From contig CALQRA010000026.1 of NCBI GenBank assembly GCA_943332855.1, positions 1 to 32,390 of the forward strand: a stretch of 32,390 nucleotides of DNA, given 5' to 3'. A program made the position numbers and the translations under genes. Positions 17,501-25,983 of this stretch are shown piece by piece (positions within the stretch are counted from its first letter, which is position 1; each line of letters starts with the position of its first letter). This DNA comes from Candidatus Kuenenia stuttgartensis. Its GTDB lineage: Bacteria > Planctomycetota > Planctomycetia > Pirellulales > UBA1268. The notes under the pieces were generated by a model. The model was not told the origin of the DNA, searched no databases, and saw only the letters and a list, made by a program, of their open reading frames with translations.

Positions 17501-18024
17501 AACCCGGCGCCGCCGCCATCAATGCCGACATCGAGGCCGTCCGCACCGGCCGCCTGCTCCTCGACACCACCGACCCGGTCCCGCCGATCCGCAGCAAGGT
17601 GGCCGACATCCTCCGCAAGCGGCTCAAGGACACCCACGCCGACCATCTCCAGACGTTCGACCAGGAGATGAAGCAGCTCACCGGTTCGTCCGTCTGGTCG
17701 CAGCTCCCGTCCGACAAGCAGGCCGCCATTCTCACGGAAGTGAACCTGCGGGAACCGGGGACGGTCGACGTCTCCACCGACACGGCGATCGCGACGGCCC
17801 TCGCCTCGCAGTCAATCGACGCTCGTCGCAATGCTGCTCTGGCCGTGCCGACGCTTGCCAATCAGGCACTTCGCAAGGCTGCCGCCGCCGTCGAGCCCGA
17901 GACTCGGAACGTGGCCATCGAACGGACGACACTCCGCTCCGACGCCGAGGTTCGCGAGTGGGCCAAGCGCGCCGAGAACCAGTTGCTTGAAGAAGTGAAG
18001 AAGGGCCCCGTGCTCGTCTCCTGA
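14539..18024 (+). CDS. brxC: BREX P-loop ATPase BrxC
   Basis: An 1161-residue protein, close to the usual type 1 BrxC length of about 1200. Near the N-terminus is a Walker A motif, GFYGSGKSHLLKML (Gly79-Ser86), and then a Walker B, AVILLDEAQQYIG (Asp278-Glu279). The remainder is largely helical with long charged stretches and winged-helix-like parts. BrxC is related to ORC/Cdc6-like ATPases of the DUF499 type and is needed for both methylation and phage exclusion. The GTG at 14539 is chosen over the ATG at 14545 because GAGAGG (14527-14532) lies 6 bases before it. pglX follows after 26 bases. A 735-codon frame on the opposite strand is a shadow of codon bias. Confidence 0.95.
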   Translation: MSMATIKDILLIDPSREPLVNNGQARLADQTDEKVVAELRGELRMFVCEGEFKSGLDTILSQYLSNLGSSSQKAAWVSGFYGSGKSHLLKMLAHLWADTPFPDGATARGIVPELPKGIRDHFQELDQAGKRYGGLFAAAGTLLAGSHDHVRETVLSVILRAAGLPDQYSLAKFVLWLEREGAFDQVKAHVGANGGDWAKELKNLWVSTRIRKAILAWDKDFAPSESEVRASLKDHFEEKTGDLTTGDFIELVKEVLLRHASRHSKNPSELPCAVILLDEAQQYIGDSHVRSTLFTELSEALTKETNGRVLLAAAGQQALNDVELLHKLMDRYKVMVPLTDTDVETVTRKVSLRKKPAAIPTVSGVIETHGGEIARHLQGSKIAPRSTDVKTIVDDYPLLPVRRRFWEECFRQIDAAGTKSQLRSQLSIIHDAVGKLAGAPVTAVIPADALYDSLKAHMLGTGVLLREIHERIEELGMPGTEEAILSKRIASLVFLISKLPTNLGADLGVRASAAHIADLLVSDLAADNHLLREKVAKALEKLADGGLLMKVGDEYRMQTRAGAEWLATYNKKQQEIRGSEPMIQEVRNKHLYSVVNEAVSNIQIRQGLPKEPRDLSVNRDATPPKPGGRGITVWVRDGWAAAEKDVTAAARTAGATSALVHTFIPKSHADDLKTAIVNSEAANRTLETYGPQSEAEGQEAARAMASLRDTAIATRDRLVREIVDSTKVWMGGGTEQLNATLDEKLRAAANAAVSRQFPQFPAADKASWDVVMKRAKDGADKPMDPVGHTAAIETHPVCAEVLNQTATGATGAEVRSQLRDPPYGWPTDAIDAALLVLLAGGHLSAKLNGAPVTAKQLDQSKISKATFTRETKTIPTGDRLKLRGTLQKLGLKSKSADEDGPLAADFLKKLAEIGRQTGGEEPLPAPQSIVFIEDIQRLTGVEMLVEMVAKKTDLDAAADAWPALAKLVETRHAAWDDLQKLFDHAKSEPGAAAINADIEAVRTGRLLLDTTDPVPPIRSKVADILRKRLKDTHADHLQTFDQEMKQLTGSSVWSQLPSDKQAAILTEVNLREPGTVDVSTDTAIATALASQSIDARRNAALAVPTLANQALRKAAAAVEPETRNVAIERTTLRSDAEVREWAKRAENQLLEEVKKGPVLVS

Positions 18025-18050
18025 TTCCGACCGAAAGCCAACACACCACC

Positions 18051-21000
18051 ATGCCACCTCTCGACCGCACGCTCCGCCGCAATCTAGAAACTGCCATCAA
18101 GGCCGCTCGCCGGGTCGCCGAACGCGGCGCAACGAAGGCGCTCGACTCGCTCGCCGTCGGCAGCCACGAACCTTGGTCGGGTCAGCCGGCCGCCGATCGC
18201 GTTCTCCGCGTGAAGCTCCGCGCCCGCGGCCGGCAGCTCGGCGACGCCCTCGATCCCAAGACCGCCAAGCAAGAGACCGGCCGGCTCGTCCACGAGGCTG
18301 CCTACGAGCACTGGCACCGGATGCTCTTCGCCCGCTTCCTCGCCGAGAACGGCCTCCTCATCGAGCCCGAGTCGGGCGTCGCCATCGACCTCGATACCTG
18401 CCGCGATCTGGCGAAGGAACGCGGCACCGACGTCTGGGTGCTCGCCAGCCGGTTCGCCCAGGCGATGCTCCCGGAGATTTTTCGGGCCGACGATCCCGTG
18501 CTCGCCGTGGAGCTAGCTCTGGAAGACCGGGCCGAACTCGAAGCCCTCGTCGCCGCCCTCGGCAGCGAGGTGTTCACGGCGAGCGACTCGCTCGGCTGGT
18601 GCTACCAGTTCTGGCAGGCGGAGAAGAAGGATGCGGTGAACGAGTCCGGGGTGGAGATCGGCGCCGACGAGCTGCCCGCCGTCACGCAGCTCTTCACCGA
18701 GGACTACATGGTCGACTTTCTGCTCGACAACACGCTCGGCGCGTGGTGGGCAGGAAAGAAGCTAGCGGCCGACCCGTCGATCGCCGCGACGGCCGCCAGC
18801 GAGGAGGACCTCCGGGCGGCCGTGTCGCTGCTGGGGACACCGTGGGCCTATCTGCGGTTCATCAAGGACGCGGACGGCGAAGGCGTGGGTATCTGGCGGC
18901 CGGCCGCCGGCGTGTTCGATGGCTGGCCGAAAGCCGCGAAGGACCTCACCTGCCTCGACCCATGCATGGGAAGTGGCCACTTCGTCGTGGCGATGTTTGA
19001 GCGACTCGTGCCGCTGCGGGTGGTGGAAGAGGGGCTCTCCGAGACCGCGGCGATCCAGGCCGTGATCCGCGACAACCTTTTTGGACTGGAGATCGACCCC
19101 CGATGCACGCAGATCGGGGCGTTCAATCTGGCGCTCGCCGCCTGGCGTCGCGTCGGCCACTGCCCGCTGCCGGCGATGCACATAGCCTGCTCCGGCCTAG
19201 CCCCCAACGCCACCGAAGAAGAGTGGCTGGCGCTCGCCGAGGGCGACTCCAAGCTGGAAGAGGGGATGCGACGGCTCCACGGCCTCTTCAAGGACGCCCC
19301 CGTCCTCGGCAGCCTCATCGACCCCCGCGCGGGCGGCCACGCGGCATTCGAGGCGTCGTTCGCGGAATTGCAGCCGATCTTGGAGAAGGCGCTCGCGAAG
19401 GAGGGCAGCGACGACGCCGAGCATGAGATGGCGGTGACGGCCCGCGGCGTGGCGATGGCGGCGGAGATTCTCGGGCGGCGGTTCACGCTCGTGGCGACAA
19501 ACGTGCCGTATTTGGGCCTGACGAAGCAGAACGAGCAGTTGAAGAACTACTGCAAGTCGCACTACTCCGTTTCTAAAGCTGACCTCTCCACGTGCTTTGT
19601 AGAGCGTTGCTTGGAACTTTGCGAGAAGCACGGAAGCACTTCTCTTGTGACGCCGCAAAACTGGTTGTTCTTGGGTGCGTATCGTCGACTTCGCTTGCAA
19701 CTGCTGAAACGCCAGACCTGGAACTTGGCAGTTCAGCTTGGCAACAACGCCTTCCAGGACATGAACTGGTGGGCCGCAACGACCGCCCTTTTGTCTCTGA
19801 CACACGCTCCCTGCCCCGATGGCCATTCCGTTTTCGGCATCGATGTTTCTGCCTTTAAGGATCAGCACGCAAAAGCATGCCTTCTGGCCGGAGTGCTCGT
19901 TGACGGCACAGATGCCCCCGCGACGACGAAGAAACAGCGCCAGGTGCTCGACAGCGCGGACGCGAGGGTCGCCTTAGGGGTTACGGAGACGTTTCCAGCG
20001 CTCGCAACAGTCGCCGGCTCATATCACGGGCAGGGAAGCCGCGACTCCTCTCGTTTCATGATGTGTTGGTGGGAATTGGCACGCTTGGATGCCCGATGGG
20101 TCCCGCTGCAGACCACAGTTCGTTCGACTGCTCTGTTTGGGGGGGCGCACTATTGCTTGCTGTGGGAAAACGGTGAAGGACAACTCGCCGCCAATATTCG
20201 TGCTTACGCGAGCCAAGGATCATTAAGCCCTGACTGGAATGCGGGCACTCAATGTTGGGGGCGCCGTGGCGTGTTGATTAGCCAGACGGGGCAACTGTAC
20301 GCGACCGTATATCTGGGCCACGCTTTCGACAGCAATAGTGCTGTGATTCAGGGCCCTGCTTCGGACGAAGAGCACGCGCTCTTGTCTGCAGTGTGGGTCT
20401 ACTGCTCGTCGCCGGAGTATGCAAAAGCAGTTCGTCAGATCGATCAAGCGCTCAAAGTTACCAACGCGACGTTGGGCAAAGTACCCTTCGACCTGCCGCA
20501 CTGGCAGAGGGTGGCAGCTGCAGAATATCCCGACGGCCTTCCCTCGCCGTTCTCCTCCGATCCGACCCAGTGGCTCTTCAACGGCCATCCGAAGGGCTCC
20601 GACCATCCGCTCCAGGTCGCCGTCGCCCGCCTCGTCGGCTACCAGTGGCCGCGGCAGACGGGCTCCGATTTCCCTGACTGCCCGGCGCTAGGCCCCGATG
20701 GTCTGGAGTCCCATGCCGACGCCGACGGGATCGTCTGCCTGTCGAGTGTCCGCGGTGAGGCGACGGCGGCCGATCGGCTCCTCGCTCTTCTCGCCGACGC
20801 CTACGGCGGCGAGTGGACCGCTGACCTCCGCGACAAGCTCCTCGCTGCCGTCGGCACCGCGGGCGAGTCCCTCGACGACTGGCTCCGCGATTCGTTCTTC
20901 GAGCAGCACGTCGACCTGTTCCACAAGCGACCGTTCGTCTGGCACATCTGGGACGGCCTCCGCGACGGCTTCAACTGCCTGGTGAACTACCACAAGCTCG

Positions 21001-21548
21001 CCGGCCCCGGCGGCGAGGGGCGGCGAACTCTGGAGAAGGTGGCCTACGAGTACCTCGGCGACTGGATCGGCCGGCAGAAGGCGCAACAGGCGGCCGGGGA
21101 GGAAGGGGCCGACGCCCGTGTCGCCGCCGCCGACTACCTTCAGGGCCAGCTCGCGAAGGTCATCGAGGGCGAGCCGCCGTTCGACCTCTTCGTCCGCTGG
21201 AAGCCGTTGCCGGAGCAGGCGATCGGCTGGGGGCCTGATATCGACGACGGCGTCCGGCTCAACATCCGGCCGTTCATGACCGCTCGGCCGCTCGGCGCCC
21301 GCGCGAAGAAGGCGTGCATCCTGCGGACCACGCCGGGGATCAAGTGGGACAAGGATCGCGGCAACGAGCCCGACCGACCGAAGGACCATTTCCCGTGGTT
21401 CTGGACCTGGGACGGCGCGGTGCAGGACTTCGCCGGCGGGAAGGAGTTCGACGGCGTCCGCCACAACGACCTCCACTACTCCCGCAAAGCCAAGGAAGCC
21501 GCCCGGGCGAAGGCGCCAAGCGGCAAGCCGGCGGAGGCCCGCGCATGA
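18051..21548 (+). CDS. pglX: BREX adenine-specific DNA methyltransferase PglX
   Basis: An 1165-residue N6-adenine methyltransferase. SAM motif I is DPCMGSGHF at Asp303. The catalytic motif IV reads NVPY at Asn484-Tyr487 (TNVPYLGLTKQ) rather than the common NPPY. PglX methylates one strand of a non-palindromic site to mark host DNA, and it is needed for exclusion of unmodified phage. From about 19,510 to 20,520 (residues about 487-823) base composition falls: 28 of 60 bases are G or C at 19,561-19,620, against 43 of 60 at 20,821-20,880. The segment follows the catalytic domain, where target recognition is expected, and looks exchanged. No clear ribosome-binding site precedes the ATG. The stop overlaps the pglZ start (ATGA). 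Confidence 0.94.
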   Translation: MPPLDRTLRRNLETAIKAARRVAERGATKALDSLAVGSHEPWSGQPAADRVLRVKLRARGRQLGDALDPKTAKQETGRLVHEAAYEHWHRMLFARFLAENGLLIEPESGVAIDLDTCRDLAKERGTDVWVLASRFAQAMLPEIFRADDPVLAVELALEDRAELEALVAALGSEVFTASDSLGWCYQFWQAEKKDAVNESGVEIGADELPAVTQLFTEDYMVDFLLDNTLGAWWAGKKLAADPSIAATAASEEDLRAAVSLLGTPWAYLRFIKDADGEGVGIWRPAAGVFDGWPKAAKDLTCLDPCMGSGHFVVAMFERLVPLRVVEEGLSETAAIQAVIRDNLFGLEIDPRCTQIGAFNLALAAWRRVGHCPLPAMHIACSGLAPNATEEEWLALAEGDSKLEEGMRRLHGLFKDAPVLGSLIDPRAGGHAAFEASFAELQPILEKALAKEGSDDAEHEMAVTARGVAMAAEILGRRFTLVATNVPYLGLTKQNEQLKNYCKSHYSVSKADLSTCFVERCLELCEKHGSTSLVTPQNWLFLGAYRRLRLQLLKRQTWNLAVQLGNNAFQDMNWWAATTALLSLTHAPCPDGHSVFGIDVSAFKDQHAKACLLAGVLVDGTDAPATTKKQRQVLDSADARVALGVTETFPALATVAGSYHGQGSRDSSRFMMCWWELARLDARWVPLQTTVRSTALFGGAHYCLLWENGEGQLAANIRAYASQGSLSPDWNAGTQCWGRRGVLISQTGQLYATVYLGHAFDSNSAVIQGPASDEEHALLSAVWVYCSSPEYAKAVRQIDQALKVTNATLGKVPFDLPHWQRVAAAEYPDGLPSPFSSDPTQWLFNGHPKGSDHPLQVAVARLVGYQWPRQTGSDFPDCPALGPDGLESHADADGIVCLSSVRGEATAADRLLALLADAYGGEWTADLRDKLLAAVGTAGESLDDWLRDSFFEQHVDLFHKRPFVWHIWDGLRDGFNCLVNYHKLAGPGGEGRRTLEKVAYEYLGDWIGRQKAQQAAGEEGADARVAAADYLQGQLAKVIEGEPPFDLFVRWKPLPEQAIGWGPDIDDGVRLNIRPFMTARPLGARAKKACILRTTPGIKWDKDRGNEPDRPKDHFPWFWTWDGAVQDFAGGKEFDGVRHNDLHYSRKAKEAARAKAPSGKPAEARA

Positions 21549-23920
21549 GCACCAGCGCTTCCAACACCGGCTCGAAGACCGCCGCCGGCACGCCGGCTGA
21601 GGCGGTGATCGACTCCCTCACGCGGCTCGTCTCCACGCCCGACGGCGAGGCGGCGCCGGCGGCGATCCTCTGGCCCGATGCCGACGGCCAATGGAAACAC
21701 CTCGTCGCCCTGCTCCGTGGCCGTGTGCCGCATCTCTACGAGCTGGGCACGTTTGCGCCGGACGAGCACATCGGCCCGGCGATCTGGCTCGTCTGCGCCG
21801 TCGCCCGCACGCTCTCCGACCACTCGCCGCCCGAGGGCGTGGTGCCGGTTCTTTACCTGCCCGGTGTGGCCCGGCAGGAGCTTCGCGCCGCCGCCGACTG
21901 CCCCGTCCTCCACCAGCCGCTCGTGGAGCTTCAATACCGCGGGAAGGTGTGGCACCAACGCAATGGCCGCGACTGGACGATCGAGGCGTTTCTGACAAGC
22001 GCGGACGGGCTCGGGCTCGAAGTGGCCCGCGATGCCGCCAGCCAGCAGGCCATGCTCCGCGCCATCGACCGGCTCGCCGACGAGCCGCTGGCGGCGTTAG
22101 CCGGCCGCCGCCTCGACGTCGCCTTCTTCGAGTCGCTCTCCGTGGGGGACATCGAGCGGGAGATCCTCGCCTGGATGGCCGATGCCGAGGAGTACCGCAA
22201 GGCGAAGCAGGCAGACCCAACAGCGCTTGAGACGTTCGTCGACAAGATGGTGCGGGAGTACGGCGTCGATCCAGTCAGAGAGTCGCCCGCCGAGGCCGCC
22301 CGGTGCCTGGCTCGCGGCGAGCCGGCCTGGGATCCGATCTGGCGCCGGTATGCCGACGCCCCGCAGGCCTATCCGAAGGTTCAGGGACTGATGGCCGGGG
22401 TTCCGGGACACGAGTTCGCCATCGACTGCCTCGACCGCAGTCCGGCCACCAACCTCCTCGCCGAGTCGACGCTCCGGGCGAAGCTCGGCGAATTGGTCGC
22501 CCTGCCCCACGCCGAAGCCTGCGCGGGGATCGAGACCCTCGAACGGGAGCACCACGACCGGCGCGAGCGGCCGTGGGCAAAGCTCGGCGACAGTCTTCTG
22601 GCCGAGGCGCTCGTGCCCTTGGTGAAGCTCGCCGCGGGGGCGAAGTCGCCGCTCGGTGGGCCGGACGTGGCCCGGATCGCCAAGGACTACGCCAACCAAG
22701 GCTGGGAGGTGGACCGGCACGCGATGCGGGCCCTGGCGATCGCGCAGCGATCTGCCGACGCCGATCTCGTCGGCCGGGTGGTGCGGGCCCTCTACCTGCC
22801 GTGGCTGGAGAAGACGGCGGCCCATTTTCAGTCGGTGTCGCGGGCCGGCGCCGCGATTGCTCCGCTCGTCACGCCGGTCGTGGCGGAGCGGGAGCAATGC
22901 CTCGTGTTCGCCGACGGTCTCCGGTTCGACGTCGGGGTCGCCCTCCAGGAGAAGCTAGAAGCCCGGGGGTACGTCGCCAAGCTCTCCCACCGCATCGCCC
23001 CCATGCCAAGCGTCACGGCGACGGCCAAGCCCGCCGTGATGCCGCTTCCGGGCACCGGCTCGATCGTGGGCGGGCCGTTGCCTGAGACGTTCCTGCCGCA
23101 GGTGAAGACCAGCGCCGGCCCGAAGCTCGCGACGACCGCCGAGCTTCACGACGTGCTCCGGGCGTCGGGCGTGGCTGTCTTGGCTCCAGACGAGATCTCC
23201 GGGGCCGCCACGGCCGATCGGGGTGGTTGGACGGAGGTGGGGAAGATCGACGAATTGGGGCACAAGATCGGCGTGGAGCTGGCCGGCTCGCTTGACGAGC
23301 AGGTGGAGCGGATCGCCCGCCGCGTCAGCGACCTCCTCACCGGCGGCTGGACGCGTGTCCGGATCGTCACCGACCATGGCTGGCTGCTCATGCCTGGGGG
23401 CCTGCCGAAGGTTGAGGTGCCGAAGTCGGTCGTCGAGTCGAAGTGGTCCCGGGCGGCGGCCGTGAAGGGCTCCTCGAAGGTGGATGTGCCGGTCGTGGGC
23501 TGGCATTGGAACGAATCCGAACGCGTCGCCACGCCACCGGGGGCAGGCGCGTTCCGGGCAGGCGAGACCTACGCCCACGGCGGCATGAGTCCGCAGGAGT
23601 GCGTGACGCCGGAGATTATCGTGGAGCGGGTCGGTGCCGCCGCGGCTGCCGCGATCGCCACCCTCCGCTGGGTCGGCCTGCGGTGTCGTGTCGCCGTGTC
23701 AGGCGATGTCTCGCCGCTCTCGGTCGACCTTCGGCTCGTCGACCGCGACCCGGCCAGTTCGATCGTTGGTGGCGCGAAACCCTTCGACCCGGCCAAGGGG
23801 GAAGTGGCGATGGTGGTGGCCGACGACAGCTTGGAATCGAAGCCCGTTACGGTGGTCGTCCTCGACGCCGGCGGCACCATTCTTGACCGTATGAAGACAA
23901 CCGTGGGAGGCAAGTCATGA
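21545..23920 (+). CDS. pglZ: BREX alkaline-phosphatase-superfamily protein PglZ
   Basis: A 791-residue protein. The metal-binding motifs of the alkaline phosphatase superfamily are visible as FADGLRFDVG (Asp457) and VTDHGWLLMPGG (Asp610, His611), and a further histidine-containing loop is AHGGMSPQECVTPEI, the PglZ signature near the C-terminus. PglZ is a core BREX component with phosphodiesterase/nuclease-like chemistry in studied cases. The ATG at 21545 overlaps the pglX stop, with GGAGG 7 bases upstream; the frame is open further upstream but only as a shadow of pglX. Length fits type 1 PglZ (about 800-850). brxL starts within its last codons. Confidence 0.94.
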   Translation: MSTSASNTGSKTAAGTPAEAVIDSLTRLVSTPDGEAAPAAILWPDADGQWKHLVALLRGRVPHLYELGTFAPDEHIGPAIWLVCAVARTLSDHSPPEGVVPVLYLPGVARQELRAAADCPVLHQPLVELQYRGKVWHQRNGRDWTIEAFLTSADGLGLEVARDAASQQAMLRAIDRLADEPLAALAGRRLDVAFFESLSVGDIEREILAWMADAEEYRKAKQADPTALETFVDKMVREYGVDPVRESPAEAARCLARGEPAWDPIWRRYADAPQAYPKVQGLMAGVPGHEFAIDCLDRSPATNLLAESTLRAKLGELVALPHAEACAGIETLEREHHDRRERPWAKLGDSLLAEALVPLVKLAAGAKSPLGGPDVARIAKDYANQGWEVDRHAMRALAIAQRSADADLVGRVVRALYLPWLEKTAAHFQSVSRAGAAIAPLVTPVVAEREQCLVFADGLRFDVGVALQEKLEARGYVAKLSHRIAPMPSVTATAKPAVMPLPGTGSIVGGPLPETFLPQVKTSAGPKLATTAELHDVLRASGVAVLAPDEISGAATADRGGWTEVGKIDELGHKIGVELAGSLDEQVERIARRVSDLLTGGWTRVRIVTDHGWLLMPGGLPKVEVPKSVVESKWSRAAAVKGSSKVDVPVVGWHWNESERVATPPGAGAFRAGETYAHGGMSPQECVTPEIIVERVGAAAAAAIATLRWVGLRCRVAVSGDVSPLSVDLRLVDRDPASSIVGGAKPFDPAKGEVAMVVADDSLESKPVTVVVLDAGGTILDRMKTTVGGKS

Positions 23921-25971
23921 CGCTCGTTCTCGACCGACTCGACGAGGTGGCGGCCAGCGCCTTCGACGGCTACCTCGTCCGCAAAGACCTCGTGCGCCGG
24001 TACGCCAAGGAATACCCGGTGCCGAGTTACGTCGTGGAGTTTCTCCTCGGCCGATACTGCGCCACGACCGATCCCGAGGAGATCGAGCAGGGCCTTGGGA
24101 TCGTCACTCAACAGCTCGCCGACCGTACCGTCCGCACCGGCAACGAGGAACTGTTCAAGAGCCGCGCCAAAGAGCAGCGGCAGGTGAAGCTCATCGACAT
24201 CGTCCGGGCCCGCCTCGACGCCAAGAACGACTGCTACGTCGCCGAGCTGCCGAGCCTCGGCCTACGGGAAGTGCGGATCCCCGACGATCTCGTCCGCGAC
24301 AACGAGCGGATGCTCACCGATGGCTTCTACGCCGAGGTGACGCTCGCCTACGACAGCGTGATCGCGTCGCAGCAGGGCGGGCGGGCGTTCGGCATCGAGG
24401 CCATGCGCCCGATCCAGATGTCGAAGTCGGACGTCCTTGACGCGCTCAAGCGTGGCCGACGGACGTTCTCGACCGAGGAGTGGAAGAAGTTCCTCGTCCG
24501 CTCGATCGGCTTGGAGCCCGAAGCGCTCGACGAGAAGGCGATGCGCGTGGTGCTCCTCCGCATGGTCCCCTTCGTGGAGAGGAACTACAACCTCGTCGAA
24601 CTCGGCCCCCGCGGCACCGGCAAGAGCCACCTCTTCCAGCAGATCTCCCCCTACGCCCACCTGATCTCGGGCGGCAAGGCGTCGGTGGCGAAGATGTTCG
24701 TCAACAACTCCACGGGGCAGAAGGGCCTGGTCTGCCAGTACGACGTCGTCTGCTTCGACGAGGTTTCTGGCGTCTCCTTCGACCAGAAGGACGGCGTCAA
24801 CATCATGAAGGGCTACATGGCCAGCGGGCAGTTCAGCCGCGGCAAGGAGAACATCCGGGCCGACGGCGGCATCGTCATGGTCGGCAACTTCGACGTCGAC
24901 GTCGACCAGCAGCAGCGGATCGGGCACCTCTTGAGCCCGCTGCCGCCGGAGATGCGGTCCGACACGGCGTTCATGGACCGGCTCCACGCGTTCGCCGCCG
25001 GGTGGGATTTCCCCAAGCTCAAGCCCACCGACCACCTCACCAACCACTTCGGCCTGGTGAGCGACTTCCTGAGCGAATGCTGGAACCATCTCCGGCCCAC
25101 GAGCCGCGCGACGGTGATGTATGAGCGCGTCCACCTCGGCGGCGCTCTCTCCGGCCGCGACATCGAGGCGGTCAGTAAGACCGTGAGCGGTCTGACGAAG
25201 CTCCTCTTCCCCGACCCCGAGATGCCGGTGCCGGACGAGGACTTGGAGTGGATGGTCCGCCTAGGGCTCGAATCCCGCCGCCGGGTGAAGGAGCAGCAGA
25301 AGCGGCTCCTCAAGAGCGAGTTCCGCAACACCCACTTCAGCTACGTGATGGGGGCGGAGGGCGTGGAGCAGTTCGTCTCGACGCCCGAGCTGCACAGCGA
25401 CGAGGCTATCGAGAGCGACCCGCTGCCGCCGGGGCAGGTGTGGGCCGTGAGTCCCGGTGGCCCTGACTCGGAGCCCGGCCTTTACCGCATCGAGGTCACC
25501 GTCGGTCCGGGGAGCGCCGTCCGGATCCTGAACCAGCCTGTGCCGGCCGGATTCCGCGAGAGCGTGAGGATCGGCGAGCAGAACCTCTACACGCGGGCGA
25601 AGGAGCTGGTGGGCGACCGCGACCCCAGAGCCCATGAGTTCTCGCTCCAGCTCCGGGCGATGGATGCCGACAAGAACGGCGCCGGCCTCGGCCTGCCGGT
25701 GCTCGTGGCGATGTGCGGCGCCCTTCTTGGCCGCAACACCCGCGGCGGCACAATCCTCATCGGCCCGCTGAACTTGGGCGGCTCGTTCGAGATGATCCCC
25801 AACGCTCAACGGATCGCGGAGCTAGCGGTGGACAAGCAGGCGGCCACGCTCCTCATGCCGGTCGCCGCCCGCCGACAGCTCACCGACCTTCCGGACGACA
25901 TCTGGACCCGGTTGAACATCGAGTTCTACAAGGACGCCGCCGACGCGGCGTTCAAGGCGCTGGTGGAGTAG
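23917..25971 (+). CDS. brxL: BREX AAA+ protein BrxL (Lon-like)
   Basis: A 684-residue protein, the usual BrxL length. The AAA+ part has Walker A LGPRGTGKSHLF (Gly230-Ser237) and Walker B DVVCFDEVSG (Asp281-Glu282), and a long linker precedes the C-terminal Lon-like domain (about 560-684). In that domain the Lon serine motif is replaced by KNGAGLGLPVLVAMCGALLG, and the lysine motif by GPLNLGGSFEMIP, so I see no Ser-Lys dyad. Published structures describe BrxL as a DNA-binding, MCM-like ATPase ring, and in those the ATPase site is what matters for restriction. The ATG overlaps the pglZ stop with GGGAGG 6 bases upstream. Its presence at this position marks the cluster as type 1. Confidence 0.94.
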   Translation: MTLVLDRLDEVAASAFDGYLVRKDLVRRYAKEYPVPSYVVEFLLGRYCATTDPEEIEQGLGIVTQQLADRTVRTGNEELFKSRAKEQRQVKLIDIVRARLDAKNDCYVAELPSLGLREVRIPDDLVRDNERMLTDGFYAEVTLAYDSVIASQQGGRAFGIEAMRPIQMSKSDVLDALKRGRRTFSTEEWKKFLVRSIGLEPEALDEKAMRVVLLRMVPFVERNYNLVELGPRGTGKSHLFQQISPYAHLISGGKASVAKMFVNNSTGQKGLVCQYDVVCFDEVSGVSFDQKDGVNIMKGYMASGQFSRGKENIRADGGIVMVGNFDVDVDQQQRIGHLLSPLPPEMRSDTAFMDRLHAFAAGWDFPKLKPTDHLTNHFGLVSDFLSECWNHLRPTSRATVMYERVHLGGALSGRDIEAVSKTVSGLTKLLFPDPEMPVPDEDLEWMVRLGLESRRRVKEQQKRLLKSEFRNTHFSYVMGAEGVEQFVSTPELHSDEAIESDPLPPGQVWAVSPGGPDSEPGLYRIEVTVGPGSAVRILNQPVPAGFRESVRIGEQNLYTRAKELVGDRDPRAHEFSLQLRAMDADKNGAGLGLPVLVAMCGALLGRNTRGGTILIGPLNLGGSFEMIPNAQRIAELAVDKQAATLLMPVAARRQLTDLPDDIWTRLNIEFYKDAADAAFKALVE

Positions 25972-25983
25972 TGAGGTGTGCCA

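Noticed and set aside
15439..17646. A 735-codon open frame on the minus strand inside brxC
   Set aside because: It lies wholly opposite brxC, which has clear ATPase motifs, and its translation has no family features. High-GC third positions keep antisense frames open.
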